Source: Albirhodobacter sp042466415 (GTDB lineage Bacteria > Pseudomonadota > Alphaproteobacteria > Rhodobacterales > Rhodobacteraceae). Taken from it: a stretch of 64,000 nt of DNA. Numbering within the stretch: the stretch's first letter is position 1; each line of letters begins with the position of its first letter. The notes under the pieces were generated by a model. It worked only from the letters and a program-made list of their open reading frames with translations. It had not been told where the DNA came from and made no database searches. Below, in pieces: positions 34,332 to 41,915 of this stretch. The position numbers and the translations under genes are program-made. Location of the stretch: assembly GCF_042466415.1 (NCBI RefSeq), contig NZ_JAXHCH010000003.1, positions 115,862-179,861 of the forward strand. Reading direction: 5' to 3'.

Positions 34332-35369
34332 TCAGTTCGCGCTAAAGGTCAGGCCGGAGACAGCGCCGACGCTCTCGTTCCAACGCTGACCCCAATCGCC
34401 GCCCGCACGTTCCGACCACGCCGGAAGAACTTCCGTGACCAGAATATCCTTGACCAGAGCCTCATCCGCCTCGGTCACAGCAACCAGCGTCATATCATGC
34501 GCCTCGCCCATCGCGCAGTCGCCCTCGCCCGTCAGGCAAGCGATCTCGGATGTCATATTTGCCTGCGCTTCGGCCCAAGTCGGGGTCTCGACTTGCTCGA
34601 TAAACGCAGTGGTGATTGCGTCTTGCGTGGCGGTATCCATCGCGTTCCAACGCTCAAGGCGGATAGCGGCCACGACCGGATCCCAGCCACCCAATGCCAA
34701 CGGCAACAGATGCGTGGAAACTTCCCACCAGCCCGCGCTATAGCCAGACCCCGCGCCGGTCACCGCGCAATCAACCACGCCGCGCTGCAACGCGCCGGTG
34801 ACTTCGCCAAACGCCATCGTCACCGCTTCCGAACCGAGCTCCTCGAGCACATTCGCCGTCATGCGGCCCGATGCGCGCACCTTCAAACCCTTGAGATCTG
34901 CGAGGCCTTCGATGGGCTTGTTGCAAAAGACGATTTGCGCCGGATAAGGCGCGGTGCCGATGACATGGGCGTTAAAGACGGAGGCGAAAATATCATCCAT
35001 CATCGGGCGCGCGGCGTCCATCGCCGCCTTCGCCGCATCGGCGTCCTTGGCGACCAAAGGCACATCCAGACCTTCCAGCGCGGCGCTATCGGACACGGCG
35101 TAATCCGCCGCCGTCATGCCAACATCAAACACGCCTTGCGACATCATGCGGAACACGTCGCCGCCCGCGATGCCCATCTGATCATGCGTGGTCAGCGCAA
35201 CGGCAAGCTTGCCATCGGTGACTTCCGGAACGGTCGTCGTCCAGAACGGCGCCTCATAATTCTTGTGCAGCGCAAGGCCGCTCCAGCTTCCGACGACGGA
35301 CAGGCTGTCTTGCGCCTGCGCGGTGGTGCCCAAAGCGAGCGCGGTGAGGGTGAGTGCTAGTTTTTTCAT
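34332..35369 (-). CDS. TRAP transporter substrate-binding protein, DctP type
   Basis: Periplasmic receptor of 345 residues. The signal peptide is MKKLALTLTALALGTTAQA. The mature part has the DctP-like region with the Arg of LKVRASGRMTANVL, expected to bind a carboxylate, and GVVDCAVTGAGSGYSAGWWEV. A Cys pair in the C-terminal third (IACLTGEGDC) could form a disulfide. The ATG at 35369 was chosen over 35420 because it starts the signal peptide. It is first in the operon and divergent from the LysR gene at 35509. Confidence 0.88.
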   Translation of the reverse strand: MKKLALTLTALALGTTAQAQDSLSVVGSWSGLALHKNYEAPFWTTTVPEVTDGKLAVALTTHDQMGIAGGDVFRMMSQGVFDVGMTAADYAVSDSAALEGLDVPLVAKDADAAKAAMDAARPMMDDIFASVFNAHVIGTAPYPAQIVFCNKPIEGLADLKGLKVRASGRMTANVLEELGSEAVTMAFGEVTGALQRGVVDCAVTGAGSGYSAGWWEVSTHLLPLALGGWDPVVAAIRLERWNAMDTATQDAITTAFIEQVETPTWAEAQANMTSEIACLTGEGDCAMGEAHDMTLVAVTEADEALVKDILVTEVLPAWSERAGGDWGQRWNESVGAVSGLTFSAN

Positions 35370-35400
35370 GGGGGAGAACCTCTGTTGGGATTGGCCGCTA

Positions 35401-35420
35401 TTGTCACAGCCTTGTGACAA
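35401..35420. promoter_or_regulatory. Palindrome upstream of TRAP operon
   Basis: Perfect 8-bp inverted repeat TTGTCACA-N4-TGTGACAA, 31 bp before the binding-protein start in the divergent LysR/TRAP region. It may be an operator or an mRNA leader hairpin. Confidence 0.4.
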
Positions 35421-35468
35421 AACTCCGCTGTCGGGGCAATTCTGTCAAATTTTAGTTTTTGATCTAAA

Positions 35469-35489
35469 GTGATAACGTATAGTTATCAC
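35469..35489. promoter_or_regulatory. LysR-type operator between TRAP operon and LysR gene
   Basis: Perfect inverted repeat GTGATAAC-N5-GTTATCAC, 19 bp upstream of the LysR ATG. The inner ATAAC-N5-GTTAT matches the symmetric shape of LysR recognition sites. It most likely binds the adjacent LysR protein. Confidence 0.6.
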
Positions 35490-35508
35490 GAACCAACGGG
35501 AGGCGTGA

Positions 35509-36366
35509 ATGAATTTCGATCAGATCAAAACATTTCTCGCCGTGGCGCGGCTTGGCGGTGTGCGGCGCGCGGCGGAGGCCCTGAGCCTGTCGCAGCCCGC
35601 GATCTCGAACCGCATCCTTGCGCTGGAGGAAGATCTCAACCTCACCTTGTTCGAACGCGGCGGCGGCGGGATGCGGCTGAGCCGCGCGGGGATTTTGCTG
35701 ATCCCCCATGCGGAAGTGCTGGAGCAGACAATGAACCGCATCCGGTCCGAGCTTGTGCCCTCCGAGATGCTGGAGGCGGTGCTGCGCGTCGGGGTCGTCG
35801 AGACAGCCGCCGAGAGCTGGCTGGCGGAATTTCTGGCGCGGTTCCATCGCCGCTATCCGCGCGTGTTGGTGGAGGTGTCGGTCGATATTTCGGTGAACCT
35901 GCGCGATCAGATTTTGGAACGGTCCCTCGATTTGGCCGTGTTGATGGGGCCGATCTCGGAATATTCCGTGACCAATACCACCCTCCCGCCGGTCGAGATG
36001 GGATGGTTCAAACAGGCGGGGACACCAGATCCCGATCTGGCAAAAACGCCGGTCATTACGTTTCACCGCAAATCCCGCCCGTTTCAAGAGATCCACGCCC
36101 ATCTCACACGGTTGCACGGCTCGGGCGTTCGGGTCTTTCCCTCAAGCGCGCTCTCGACGGGGTTCGAGTTGGTCGGCGCGGGCATTGGCGCGGGGGCTTT
36201 CCCGACGCGCGCGTTGCTCAAACGGATGGAATCCGTGCAGGTGGCGCGGTTTGATCCCGGATGGGCCCCAAACCCGATTGCGCTCTCGGCCTCTTATCTG
36301 CGCGAGCATGAGGGGACGCTCATTGAGCAGGCGGTTAAATGTTTTCGCGAGGTGGCGGATGGGTGA
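35509..36366 (+). CDS. LysR-family regulator divergent from TRAP-amidase operon
   Basis: A 285-residue LysR protein. The helix-turn-helix is at the N-terminus (MNFDQIKTFLAVARLGGVRRAAEA, then SQPAISNRILALEEDLNLTLFER). The ribosome site GGGAGG is eight bases upstream. The perfect GTGATAAC inverted repeat at 35469 is its probable binding site and would control both itself and the divergent operon. The ligand is unknown. Its 3' end is followed 67 bp later by the AGE-family gene, which has its own GntR-type operator. Confidence 0.88.
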   Translation: MNFDQIKTFLAVARLGGVRRAAEALSLSQPAISNRILALEEDLNLTLFERGGGGMRLSRAGILLIPHAEVLEQTMNRIRSELVPSEMLEAVLRVGVVETAAESWLAEFLARFHRRYPRVLVEVSVDISVNLRDQILERSLDLAVLMGPISEYSVTNTTLPPVEMGWFKQAGTPDPDLAKTPVITFHRKSRPFQEIHAHLTRLHGSGVRVFPSSALSTGFELVGAGIGAGAFPTRALLKRMESVQVARFDPGWAPNPIALSASYLREHEGTLIEQAVKCFREVADG

Positions 36367-36397
36367 CGCCCTGCCTGCGGGCTTGCTTGACTGGCAT

Positions 36398-36411
36398 ACA
36401 AGTATACCAGT
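36398..36411. promoter_or_regulatory. GntR-type operator upstream of AGE-family gene
   Basis: ACAAGTATACCAGT matches 12 of 14 positions of the consensus ACTGGTATACCAGT derived from the four copies in this window. It lies 22 bp before the AGE-family start, within a longer inverted repeat CTGGCATAC/GTATACCAG (36391-36410). UxuR/ExuR-like FCD regulators are known to bind similar GGTATACC palindromes. Confidence 0.6.
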
Positions 36412-36433
36412 ATCACAAGGACAGGAGGACCCC

Positions 36434-37627
36434 ATGACACAAACCGATACAAGTTCGCCAATCGGCGACACGACCGCCCTCGTCACCGCTTTCTGGCGCG
36501 ACACTTTCCCACACTGGCGCGCGCAAGTGATCGACGGCCCGCACGGCGTTTTCGATGTGCTCGACGTGACCGGAAAGCCCGATCTGGATGCGGGCAAAAC
36601 GCTGCTCGCGCAGGCCCGCACCTTGTTCACCTTCGCCCATATTGCGCAGATCACCCGCGAGCCAGCGATGATCGATGCCACGCGCGCGCAGGCGGCCTTT
36701 GTCGATCTGTTTCGGCGGGCGGATGGCCTTTACCGCGCGAAACTGGCGCGAGACGGCACGGTGACCGGAAATCCGCAAGACGAGGTCGCGCGGAGCTACG
36801 AGTTGAGCTTTGTCCTCCTCGGGTTGGTGACGTGGAACCAGATCGAGACCTCGGCCGAAACCGAGGCCCTGATCGAGGCATGTTGGGCGGCCTTGCAGAC
36901 GCATTTGACAGATCCCGACACCGGCGTTTTGCGCAATGATGATACCAAAACAGTGTCTAACCCTGCCCAAAACCCGCATATGCATTGGTATGAGGCCTGC
37001 TTGCAGGCTTACCGGATGACGCGCGACGGCAAGTGGTTGACGCGCGCCGCAGACATACGGACCATTGGCCTGCGGTATTTCTTCGATACCGATAGCGGCA
37101 GCCTCGCCGAGTTTATCACCCCTGATTACCGCCCCCTGCCCGCACCGGACGGATTGCGGCGCGAGATCGGCCACCAATGCGAATGGGCGTGGCTGCTTTC
37201 GGAGGAGGCGCATCTGGCCGGCCGCACGGATCTCACCGCGACGGTCAACGCGCTGATGGGCTTTGCCGAACAGGGCGGGTTTGCCGCGCAAGGTCCCCTT
37301 AAAGGCGCGGCCTATGACGCCGTGTCTGTATCAGGCGCCGTGATGGAGAACCGATTCTTGCTCTGGCCGCAAACCGAGGCGATCAAAGCATTGGCCGCGC
37401 GGCACATGGCGGGCGATCCCGTGGCGGAAGGCCGTGCGAAGGCGCTTTTGGTGTTGATGTTTGCGGGCTGGTTCGACGGACGCCCCGCCTTCGTGAACCA
37501 ATTGGATGCGCAGGGCGAGACGATCTGGCCGGAGGCGTTGACGCGCGTGATGTATCATATCGCGGTGGCTTTGACCGAGGGCGCGCGCGCCGGCTTCTGG
37601 CCAAACCCGCCCGCGCATCCGGCCTGA
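36434..37627 (+). CDS. AGE-family epimerase/isomerase (N-acylglucosamine 2-epimerase fold)
   Basis: A 397-residue alpha/alpha-barrel protein related to N-acylglucosamine 2-epimerase, mannose isomerase and YihS. Family motifs are ARTLFTFAHIAQ near residue 60, HMHWYEACLQAY, IGHQCEWAWLLSE and LWPQTEAIKA, which hold the catalytic His residues. The ATG at 36434 follows AGGAGG. It carries a GntR-type operator shared with the alginate importer and second TRAP operon, which suggests a role in uronate metabolism rather than amino-sugar turnover (inference). Exact substrate not known. Confidence 0.82.
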   Translation: MTQTDTSSPIGDTTALVTAFWRDTFPHWRAQVIDGPHGVFDVLDVTGKPDLDAGKTLLAQARTLFTFAHIAQITREPAMIDATRAQAAFVDLFRRADGLYRAKLARDGTVTGNPQDEVARSYELSFVLLGLVTWNQIETSAETEALIEACWAALQTHLTDPDTGVLRNDDTKTVSNPAQNPHMHWYEACLQAYRMTRDGKWLTRAADIRTIGLRYFFDTDSGSLAEFITPDYRPLPAPDGLRREIGHQCEWAWLLSEEAHLAGRTDLTATVNALMGFAEQGGFAAQGPLKGAAYDAVSVSGAVMENRFLLWPQTEAIKALAARHMAGDPVAEGRAKALLVLMFAGWFDGRPAFVNQLDAQGETIWPEALTRVMYHIAVALTEGARAGFWPNPPAHPA

Positions 37628-37670
37628 ACCGCACAAAATAAGAGCCTAAAGCGCCAACTAGAGACGAAAA

Positions 37671-37695
37671 ACGCCTGCCCTTAACGGGCAGGCGT
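37671..37695 (-). terminator. Rho-independent terminator of second TRAP operon
   Basis: Perfect 10-bp stem ACGCCTGCCC / GGGCAGGCGT with a 5-nt loop. Read on the minus strand it is followed by TTTTT, so it terminates the TRAP operon. It may also stop the convergent AGE-family message. Confidence 0.85.
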
Positions 37696-37741
37696 CACGC
37701 CAGATGCGAAATTTTGGCCCTACCGCCTCTGGCATTCAACC

Positions 37742-39055
37742 TCAGCCGGGGAAGGAATCCGGCATCAAGGTTTTGGGAAGCCACATGACGATCTGTGGGA
37801 ACACGATCAGCATCAGCAAGATGAACAACATCGGCACCAAGATGATGACCACATCGCGCATGACTTTCGAGACGTTCATCCCGCCGATCGAGGCCGAAAT
37901 CAGCAGACACAGACCGTAAGGCGGTGTGACAAGGCCGAAGGCAAGCGAGACGATGCCGATGATCGCGAAGGCAACAGGCTCGATCCCCGCCGCTTGTGCA
38001 ACCGGCATCAACACGGTGCCCAAGATGATGATCGTCGGAATCGCGTCGATAAACAGGCCGAAGAACAAGAACAGACCCGCAATCATGAATGCCGTGCCCG
38101 TTGGGCCGAATTCCAACGCCGTCATTGTCCCCACGATCAGACGCGGAACGTTGTAGAACGACAGCATCCACCCGAACGCCGACGCCGTGCCAATCGCGAA
38201 AAGCGAGATGGAGGCGAAGCGGCCCGTGTCATACAGGATCGTCCCCAAATCACGCACCGTCACAGTGCGGTAAACGAACAGGCCCAAGATCAACGCGTAA
38301 GCGGCGGCGATAATCGCGCTTTCCGTCGGGGTCACAATCCCGCCCACAATCCCGCCAATCACGAGAATCGGGGTGAACATCGCGAGCGCGGCCCCCTTCA
38401 GCGCGTGCCAGAATTCAGCAAATGTCGGGCGCCCGGCCGTCGGGTAATTATACACTTTCGCGTAGCCATACACCGTCGCCATCAACGCCAGCCCGATCAG
38501 CAAGCCGGGAATGGCGCCGCCCAAGAACAGCGCGCCAACCGACACTTGCATCACGCCGCCCCAAACAACCATCAAGATGCTTGGCGGGATAATCACGCCC
38601 ATCACCGACGAACACGCCGTAATCGCGATCGAGAAACGCGTGTCGTAGCCCTCTCTTTGCATCGCAGGAATGAGGATCTTGCCGCAACCCGCCGCATCCG
38701 CCGTCGAGGACCCAGAGATCCCCGCGAACAGCATCGACACCGCCACGTTCACATGCCCCAGACCGCCCGGCATCCAACCCGTCAGCACGCGCGACAGCTC
38801 GATCAAACGATCTGTCACCTTGCCCGAGTTCATCAGGTTCGCCGCCAGAAGGAAGAACGGAACCGCTAGCAAAATGAAGGAGTTATACGATTGGAACATC
38901 CGGTCAATGATGATGAACGGCGTCAGGCGCATATCCAGCATCACAATCGGAATGGTCGCGATACCAAGCGCGAAAGCCACAGGCACGCGGATCGCGACGA
39001 GGAAGATGAACCCGCCGACGAGGATCGCGCAGGCCATAAGAGTTGAAACGATCAT
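37742..39055 (-). CDS. TRAP transporter large permease, DctM type (second system)
   Basis: Membrane subunit of 437 residues with about 12 hydrophobic segments. The family pattern includes MLFAGISGSSTADAAGCGKILIP, VMGVIIPPSILMVVWGG and LAFGLVTPPYGLCLL. It overlaps its small subunit by 4 bp. It belongs to the alginate/uronate regulon by the GntR-type site upstream of the operon. Predicted to take up a uronate or related acid (inference). Confidence 0.92.
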   Translation of the reverse strand: MIVSTLMACAILVGGFIFLVAIRVPVAFALGIATIPIVMLDMRLTPFIIIDRMFQSYNSFILLAVPFFLLAANLMNSGKVTDRLIELSRVLTGWMPGGLGHVNVAVSMLFAGISGSSTADAAGCGKILIPAMQREGYDTRFSIAITACSSVMGVIIPPSILMVVWGGVMQVSVGALFLGGAIPGLLIGLALMATVYGYAKVYNYPTAGRPTFAEFWHALKGAALAMFTPILVIGGIVGGIVTPTESAIIAAAYALILGLFVYRTVTVRDLGTILYDTGRFASISLFAIGTASAFGWMLSFYNVPRLIVGTMTALEFGPTGTAFMIAGLFLFFGLFIDAIPTIIILGTVLMPVAQAAGIEPVAFAIIGIVSLAFGLVTPPYGLCLLISASIGGMNVSKVMRDVVIILVPMLFILLMLIVFPQIVMWLPKTLMPDSFPG

Positions 39056-39543
39056 GCGTGGAGTCCTTTGGTCGAACGGTAGGCGACAAACGCTTCATAG
39101 AGCCGGTAGCTCGTAAAGAGGGTCCAGACCACACCCGAAATCGGCACCGAAATATAGGTAATCATCAGGTTCGCGCGCATCATGACGGAATTCTGAATTC
39201 CGCCGAATTTGGCGTATTCGATCCCGTACCACGCAAACAAAAGCGAGAAGACCAGAACGAGGATCAAGACGATCGCCCTTTGCACGAATAGGAGCAGGGG
39301 CTTCTCCGAGTCGGGGATAACCTGCACGTCAAAATGCGTGCCATCCCAAACCGCGACCATCGAGCCGAGCATGACCACCCAGATGAAGATGAACGTGGAC
39401 AGTTCTTCCGTCCACAAGAAGGTGGGGATCACACCCGTGTAGCGCGAGATCACCTGCATCGCGACGGGGATCGCAAGCGCGCCCATCAGCACTGCGAGCA
39501 GCACCCGTAGAAGGTTCGAAAACCGGTCAAGCAAAACGCCCAA
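39052..39543 (-). CDS. TRAP transporter small permease, DctQ type (second system)
   Basis: Small subunit of 163 residues with four membrane segments and the DctQ-like QVISRYTGVIPTFLWTEELSTF segment split around the TEE motif. The start is a TTG at 39543, supported by AGGGG seven bases upstream. It is 83 bp downstream of the binding-protein gene, a gap that holds two hairpins, and overlaps the large subunit by 4 bp. Confidence 0.85.
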   Translation of the reverse strand: MGVLLDRFSNLLRVLLAVLMGALAIPVAMQVISRYTGVIPTFLWTEELSTFIFIWVVMLGSMVAVWDGTHFDVQVIPDSEKPLLLFVQRAIVLILVLVFSLLFAWYGIEYAKFGGIQNSVMMRANLMITYISVPISGVVWTLFTSYRLYEAFVAYRSTKGLHA

Positions 39544-39571
39544 AACAAGACCCCTGAGATGGTTGGAACGG

Positions 39572-39617
39572 GCGCCCCGAAGGGCGCGGAAAAGAGGGCG
39601 GGAAACGACCCGCCCTC
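39572..39617 (-). terminator. Tandem intra-operon hairpins after DctP gene
   Basis: A perfect 9-bp stem GAGGGCGGG / CCCGCCCTC (39594-39617, 6-nt loop) and, next in the transcript, a 6-bp stem GCGCCC / GGGCGC with a CGAA loop (39572-39587). Both lie between the binding-protein stop and the small-permease start. They probably favour higher levels of the binding-protein message. Confidence 0.65.
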
Positions 39618-39626
39618 ATAGGGATC

Positions 39627-40619
39627 TTACTTCGCGCGCACCGCTTCGAGCAGCTCGGTCGCCTCAAGCTCGGCCGCGTAAGCGTCCTGAACCGGCTTCA
39701 CGAGATCCAGCAACTCATCGCGGCCTTCAAATTCGATCACGTTGATCTGCTTTGCGTCGGCCATCTCTTGCAGTTTCACGCCATCTTCGCGCGATTCCAG
39801 CTCACGACCAAATGCGCCCGCCTCTTTACCGGCCTCCATCACCGCCGCCTGAAGATCCTCAGGCAGGTTGCGGAAGGTTTTGCCGCTCATCACGATCGGA
39901 CGCACGGTGATCGAGTGCTGCGTCAGGGTTACGTTCGGCGCAACCTCGTAAAACTTGAGGTTCTGGATGCTGGCGGCTTCGTTCTCGAACCCTTGGATAA
40001 CGCCGGTTTGGATCGCGTTATACACTTCGTTATAAGCGATCGCCGAAGGCGCGGCCGAAATCGCGGAGAAGACCTGCGCCTGAATCGGCGCGCCCATCAC
40101 CCGCATACGGAAGCCGTTCAGCTCCGCCATATTATGGATCGGTTTGGCAGAGAGGATGTTGCGCACGCCCCCCCCAGTGTAGCCAACGATCTTGATATCG
40201 GCTTTCTCCAGCAACTCCGCCTCTAGCGGGGCCAGAACGTCCGACGAGAGAACCGCGTTCCAATGGTCGAGATCACGGAACAGGAACGGCATATCCATCA
40301 ACGGGATCGACGGCGCAAACACGGCCATATTCGATGGCGCGAGGATCGTGAAGTCAACCGCAACGCCTTGGTTGAGGTAGGTCACGTAATCGGATTCGAC
40401 GCCGAGTTCGCCGTTGAGACGCAGATCGAATTCGACCTCACCGTCATATTTCTCATCCGTCAGCTCGATGAATTTACGGAGCGTCTTGGTGAAGGCATGG
40501 TTGTCATCAAACATGCTCGCGCCGCGCAGGGTTGTCTGCGCGAAGGCACCTGATGCCAGAACCCCTGACGCGATAACGGCGCCCGCAATGATCCCGGTGG
40601 CTTTCTTGAAAATCGTCAT
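39627..40619 (-). CDS. TRAP transporter substrate-binding protein, DctP type (second system)
   Basis: Periplasmic receptor of 330 residues. The signal peptide runs to ASGAFAQ. The substrate-carboxylate Arg is in LNGFRMRVMGAPIQAQVFSA, followed by the family's AYNEVYNAIQTGVIQGFENEAAS segment, typical of DctP proteins for uronates, sialic acids or related sugar acids. The ATG at 40619 has GGGAGGAC upstream. Its promoter region carries the GntR-type site at 40778. Uronate is the best guess for substrate (inference). Confidence 0.9.
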   Translation of the reverse strand: MTIFKKATGIIAGAVIASGVLASGAFAQTTLRGASMFDDNHAFTKTLRKFIELTDEKYDGEVEFDLRLNGELGVESDYVTYLNQGVAVDFTILAPSNMAVFAPSIPLMDMPFLFRDLDHWNAVLSSDVLAPLEAELLEKADIKIVGYTGGGVRNILSAKPIHNMAELNGFRMRVMGAPIQAQVFSAISAAPSAIAYNEVYNAIQTGVIQGFENEAASIQNLKFYEVAPNVTLTQHSITVRPIVMSGKTFRNLPEDLQAAVMEAGKEAGAFGRELESREDGVKLQEMADAKQINVIEFEGRDELLDLVKPVQDAYAAELEATELLEAVRAK

Positions 40620-40777
40620 TTTAGTCCTCCCAGTTCAGGGCCGTCTCCCCTCCAGGGCGGCCTCTTGACTGTGCTAAATAGATGTAAAAATTTGTTTTAA
40701 GTCAACGAATAAACGCAAATTTTTTTGCCTAACAATTAGGCATAAATGCCGTAACAATATGATTTTGAATGGATAAT

Positions 40778-40791
40778 ACTAGAATACCAGT
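40778..40791. promoter_or_regulatory. GntR-type operator upstream of second TRAP operon
   Basis: ACTAGAATACCAGT matches 12 of 14 positions of ACTGGTATACCAGT. It is centred in the imperfect palindrome ATACTAGAA/TACCAGTAT (40776-40793), 158 bp upstream of the DctP start. It is shared with the AGE-family and alginate ABC promoters. Confidence 0.6.
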
Positions 40792-40971
40792 ATAGTTATT
40801 TTTGCAAAAACTTTGTTAAAGATCGATTTGTCAGGCGCTATCATCCCCTGCCCTCGCCCTCGTGCACATTTTCGCGCCAGTCACGCGGCCGCTTTCGCCG
40901 CCGCTCCGGCAAGGAGGCGGCGCCCTTCCCTGCGGGAGCGGGCCGATTCCTCGCACAAATGCGCCCGCCCA

Positions 40972-41019
40972 GATGCTTGACCCGATGCTTGAGCCCGATG
41001 CTTGAGCCCGATGCTTGAG
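40972..41019. repeat. Short tandem repeat, unit GATGCTTGAGCCC
   Basis: Four consecutive copies of GATGCTTGA(G)CCC: 12, 13, 13 and a final 10-bp partial copy. It lies 71 bp before the GntR ATG. A 13-bp period suggests replication slippage; copy number may vary between strains. Confidence 0.8.
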
Positions 41020-41090
41020 AACGACGGACAGGCACAGTAAGAGAGCGAGATTGGGTGCGTGTTTGACCCGCCCAATACCGTTACACCCTG

Positions 41091-41870
41091 ATGACTGGAA
41101 CCGATCCGATGGCGGCAGGCCAAACCCCACCCCCGCCTTTTCGCATGAAACGTGACGCCGCAAATGAGGGCGCGGCGCATCGCAGCCTTGCCGATCTCGC
41201 GTATGAGCAGTTGCTGGCGATGATCGTACGCGGCGAATATCCGGCGGGCGGCAAACTGCCGAGCGAACATGCGCTCAGCCAGCGTTTGCATGTCTCGCGG
41301 CCCGTTTTGCGACAAGCGTTGCAACAGCTTCGCGTCGATCATCTGATTGTCTCGAAACAGGGATCAGGCTCTTACGTCACGCGCCAGCCCGATAGCGCTG
41401 TGCTGGAATTCGCGCCGATCGGGTCCATCGCGGATATTCAGCGGGTGTTCGAATTCCGCGCGGCGATCGAGGGCGAGGCCGCCTTTCATGCCGCCGCGCG
41501 TCGTAGCGACGCCGATCTCGCGCGGATAAAATCGGCGCTCATGGCATTGGATATCTGCGTGCAAGAGGGCAAATTGGGCACCGACGCGGACGAGGCATTT
41601 CATTCGGAAATCTGCAAAGCCTCGCAAAACGACTATTTTCTGACCGCGCGCCAATCCATGAAGCCCAACATCCTCAAAGGGTTGACCCTGACGCGGTCGC
41701 TCTCGCTGACAAAGCCGAAAGCACGTCTGGATTTGGTGCAACGAGAGCACCACGCGATTTTTGACGCGATCAAGGCGAAAGACCAGACCGCCGCCCGCGA
41801 GGCAATGCGCGCCCATATCGAAAACGCCAGATCGCGTCTCTTTGAGAGCAATATGATCGTCGCAACGTAA
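41091..41870 (+). CDS. GntR-family (FadR/UxuR type) regulator of uronate genes
   Basis: A 259-residue regulator with a winged helix-turn-helix (LADLAYEQLLAMIVRGEYPAGGKLPSEHALSQRL up to LRQALQQLRVDHLI) and a C-terminal FCD domain whose metal-binding His/Asp pattern is visible as DADEAFHSEI and REHHAIFDAI. The start is uncertain; ATGs at 41109 and 41145 are alternatives since none has a strong ribosome site. It lies between the TRAP operon and the SDR/PL15/ABC operon. UxuR-like proteins bind GGTATACC palindromes, so it is a candidate for the four sites in this region. Confidence 0.85.
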   Translation: MTGTDPMAAGQTPPPPFRMKRDAANEGAAHRSLADLAYEQLLAMIVRGEYPAGGKLPSEHALSQRLHVSRPVLRQALQQLRVDHLIVSKQGSGSYVTRQPDSAVLEFAPIGSIADIQRVFEFRAAIEGEAAFHAAARRSDADLARIKSALMALDICVQEGKLGTDADEAFHSEICKASQNDYFLTARQSMKPNILKGLTLTRSLSLTKPKARLDLVQREHHAIFDAIKAKDQTAAREAMRAHIENARSRLFESNMIVAT

Positions 41871-41871
41871 A

Positions 41872-41895
41872 ACGGGCCCGCAAAAGCAGGCCCGT
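41872..41895. terminator. Hairpin between convergent GntR and SDR genes
   Basis: Stem ACGGGCC / GGCCCGT (7 bp) with a 10-nt loop, 2 bp after the GntR stop and 20 bp past the end of the SDR gene. It is flanked by AAA on the left, giving a weak T-run for the minus-strand transcript. Confidence 0.65.
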
Positions 41896-41915
41896 ATTCG
41901 CTATGTAAATAAATT

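Larger units (their letters stand above)
40620..41090. other. 471-bp intergenic region between TRAP operon and GntR gene
   Basis: No gene is supported here. The left part (to about 40830) is AT-rich and holds the TRAP promoter region and the GntR-type operator at 40778-40791. The right part is GC-rich and ends with a short tandem repeat at 40972-41019. The two halves differ strongly in base composition. The start of the GntR gene at 41091 has no clear ribosome site, so the transcript may be leaderless or use a later ATG. Confidence 0.6.

Noticed and set aside
40972..41019. Short repeats as a possible CRISPR array
   Set aside because: The units are directly adjacent with no spacers and only 13 bp long. 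No cas gene is present.
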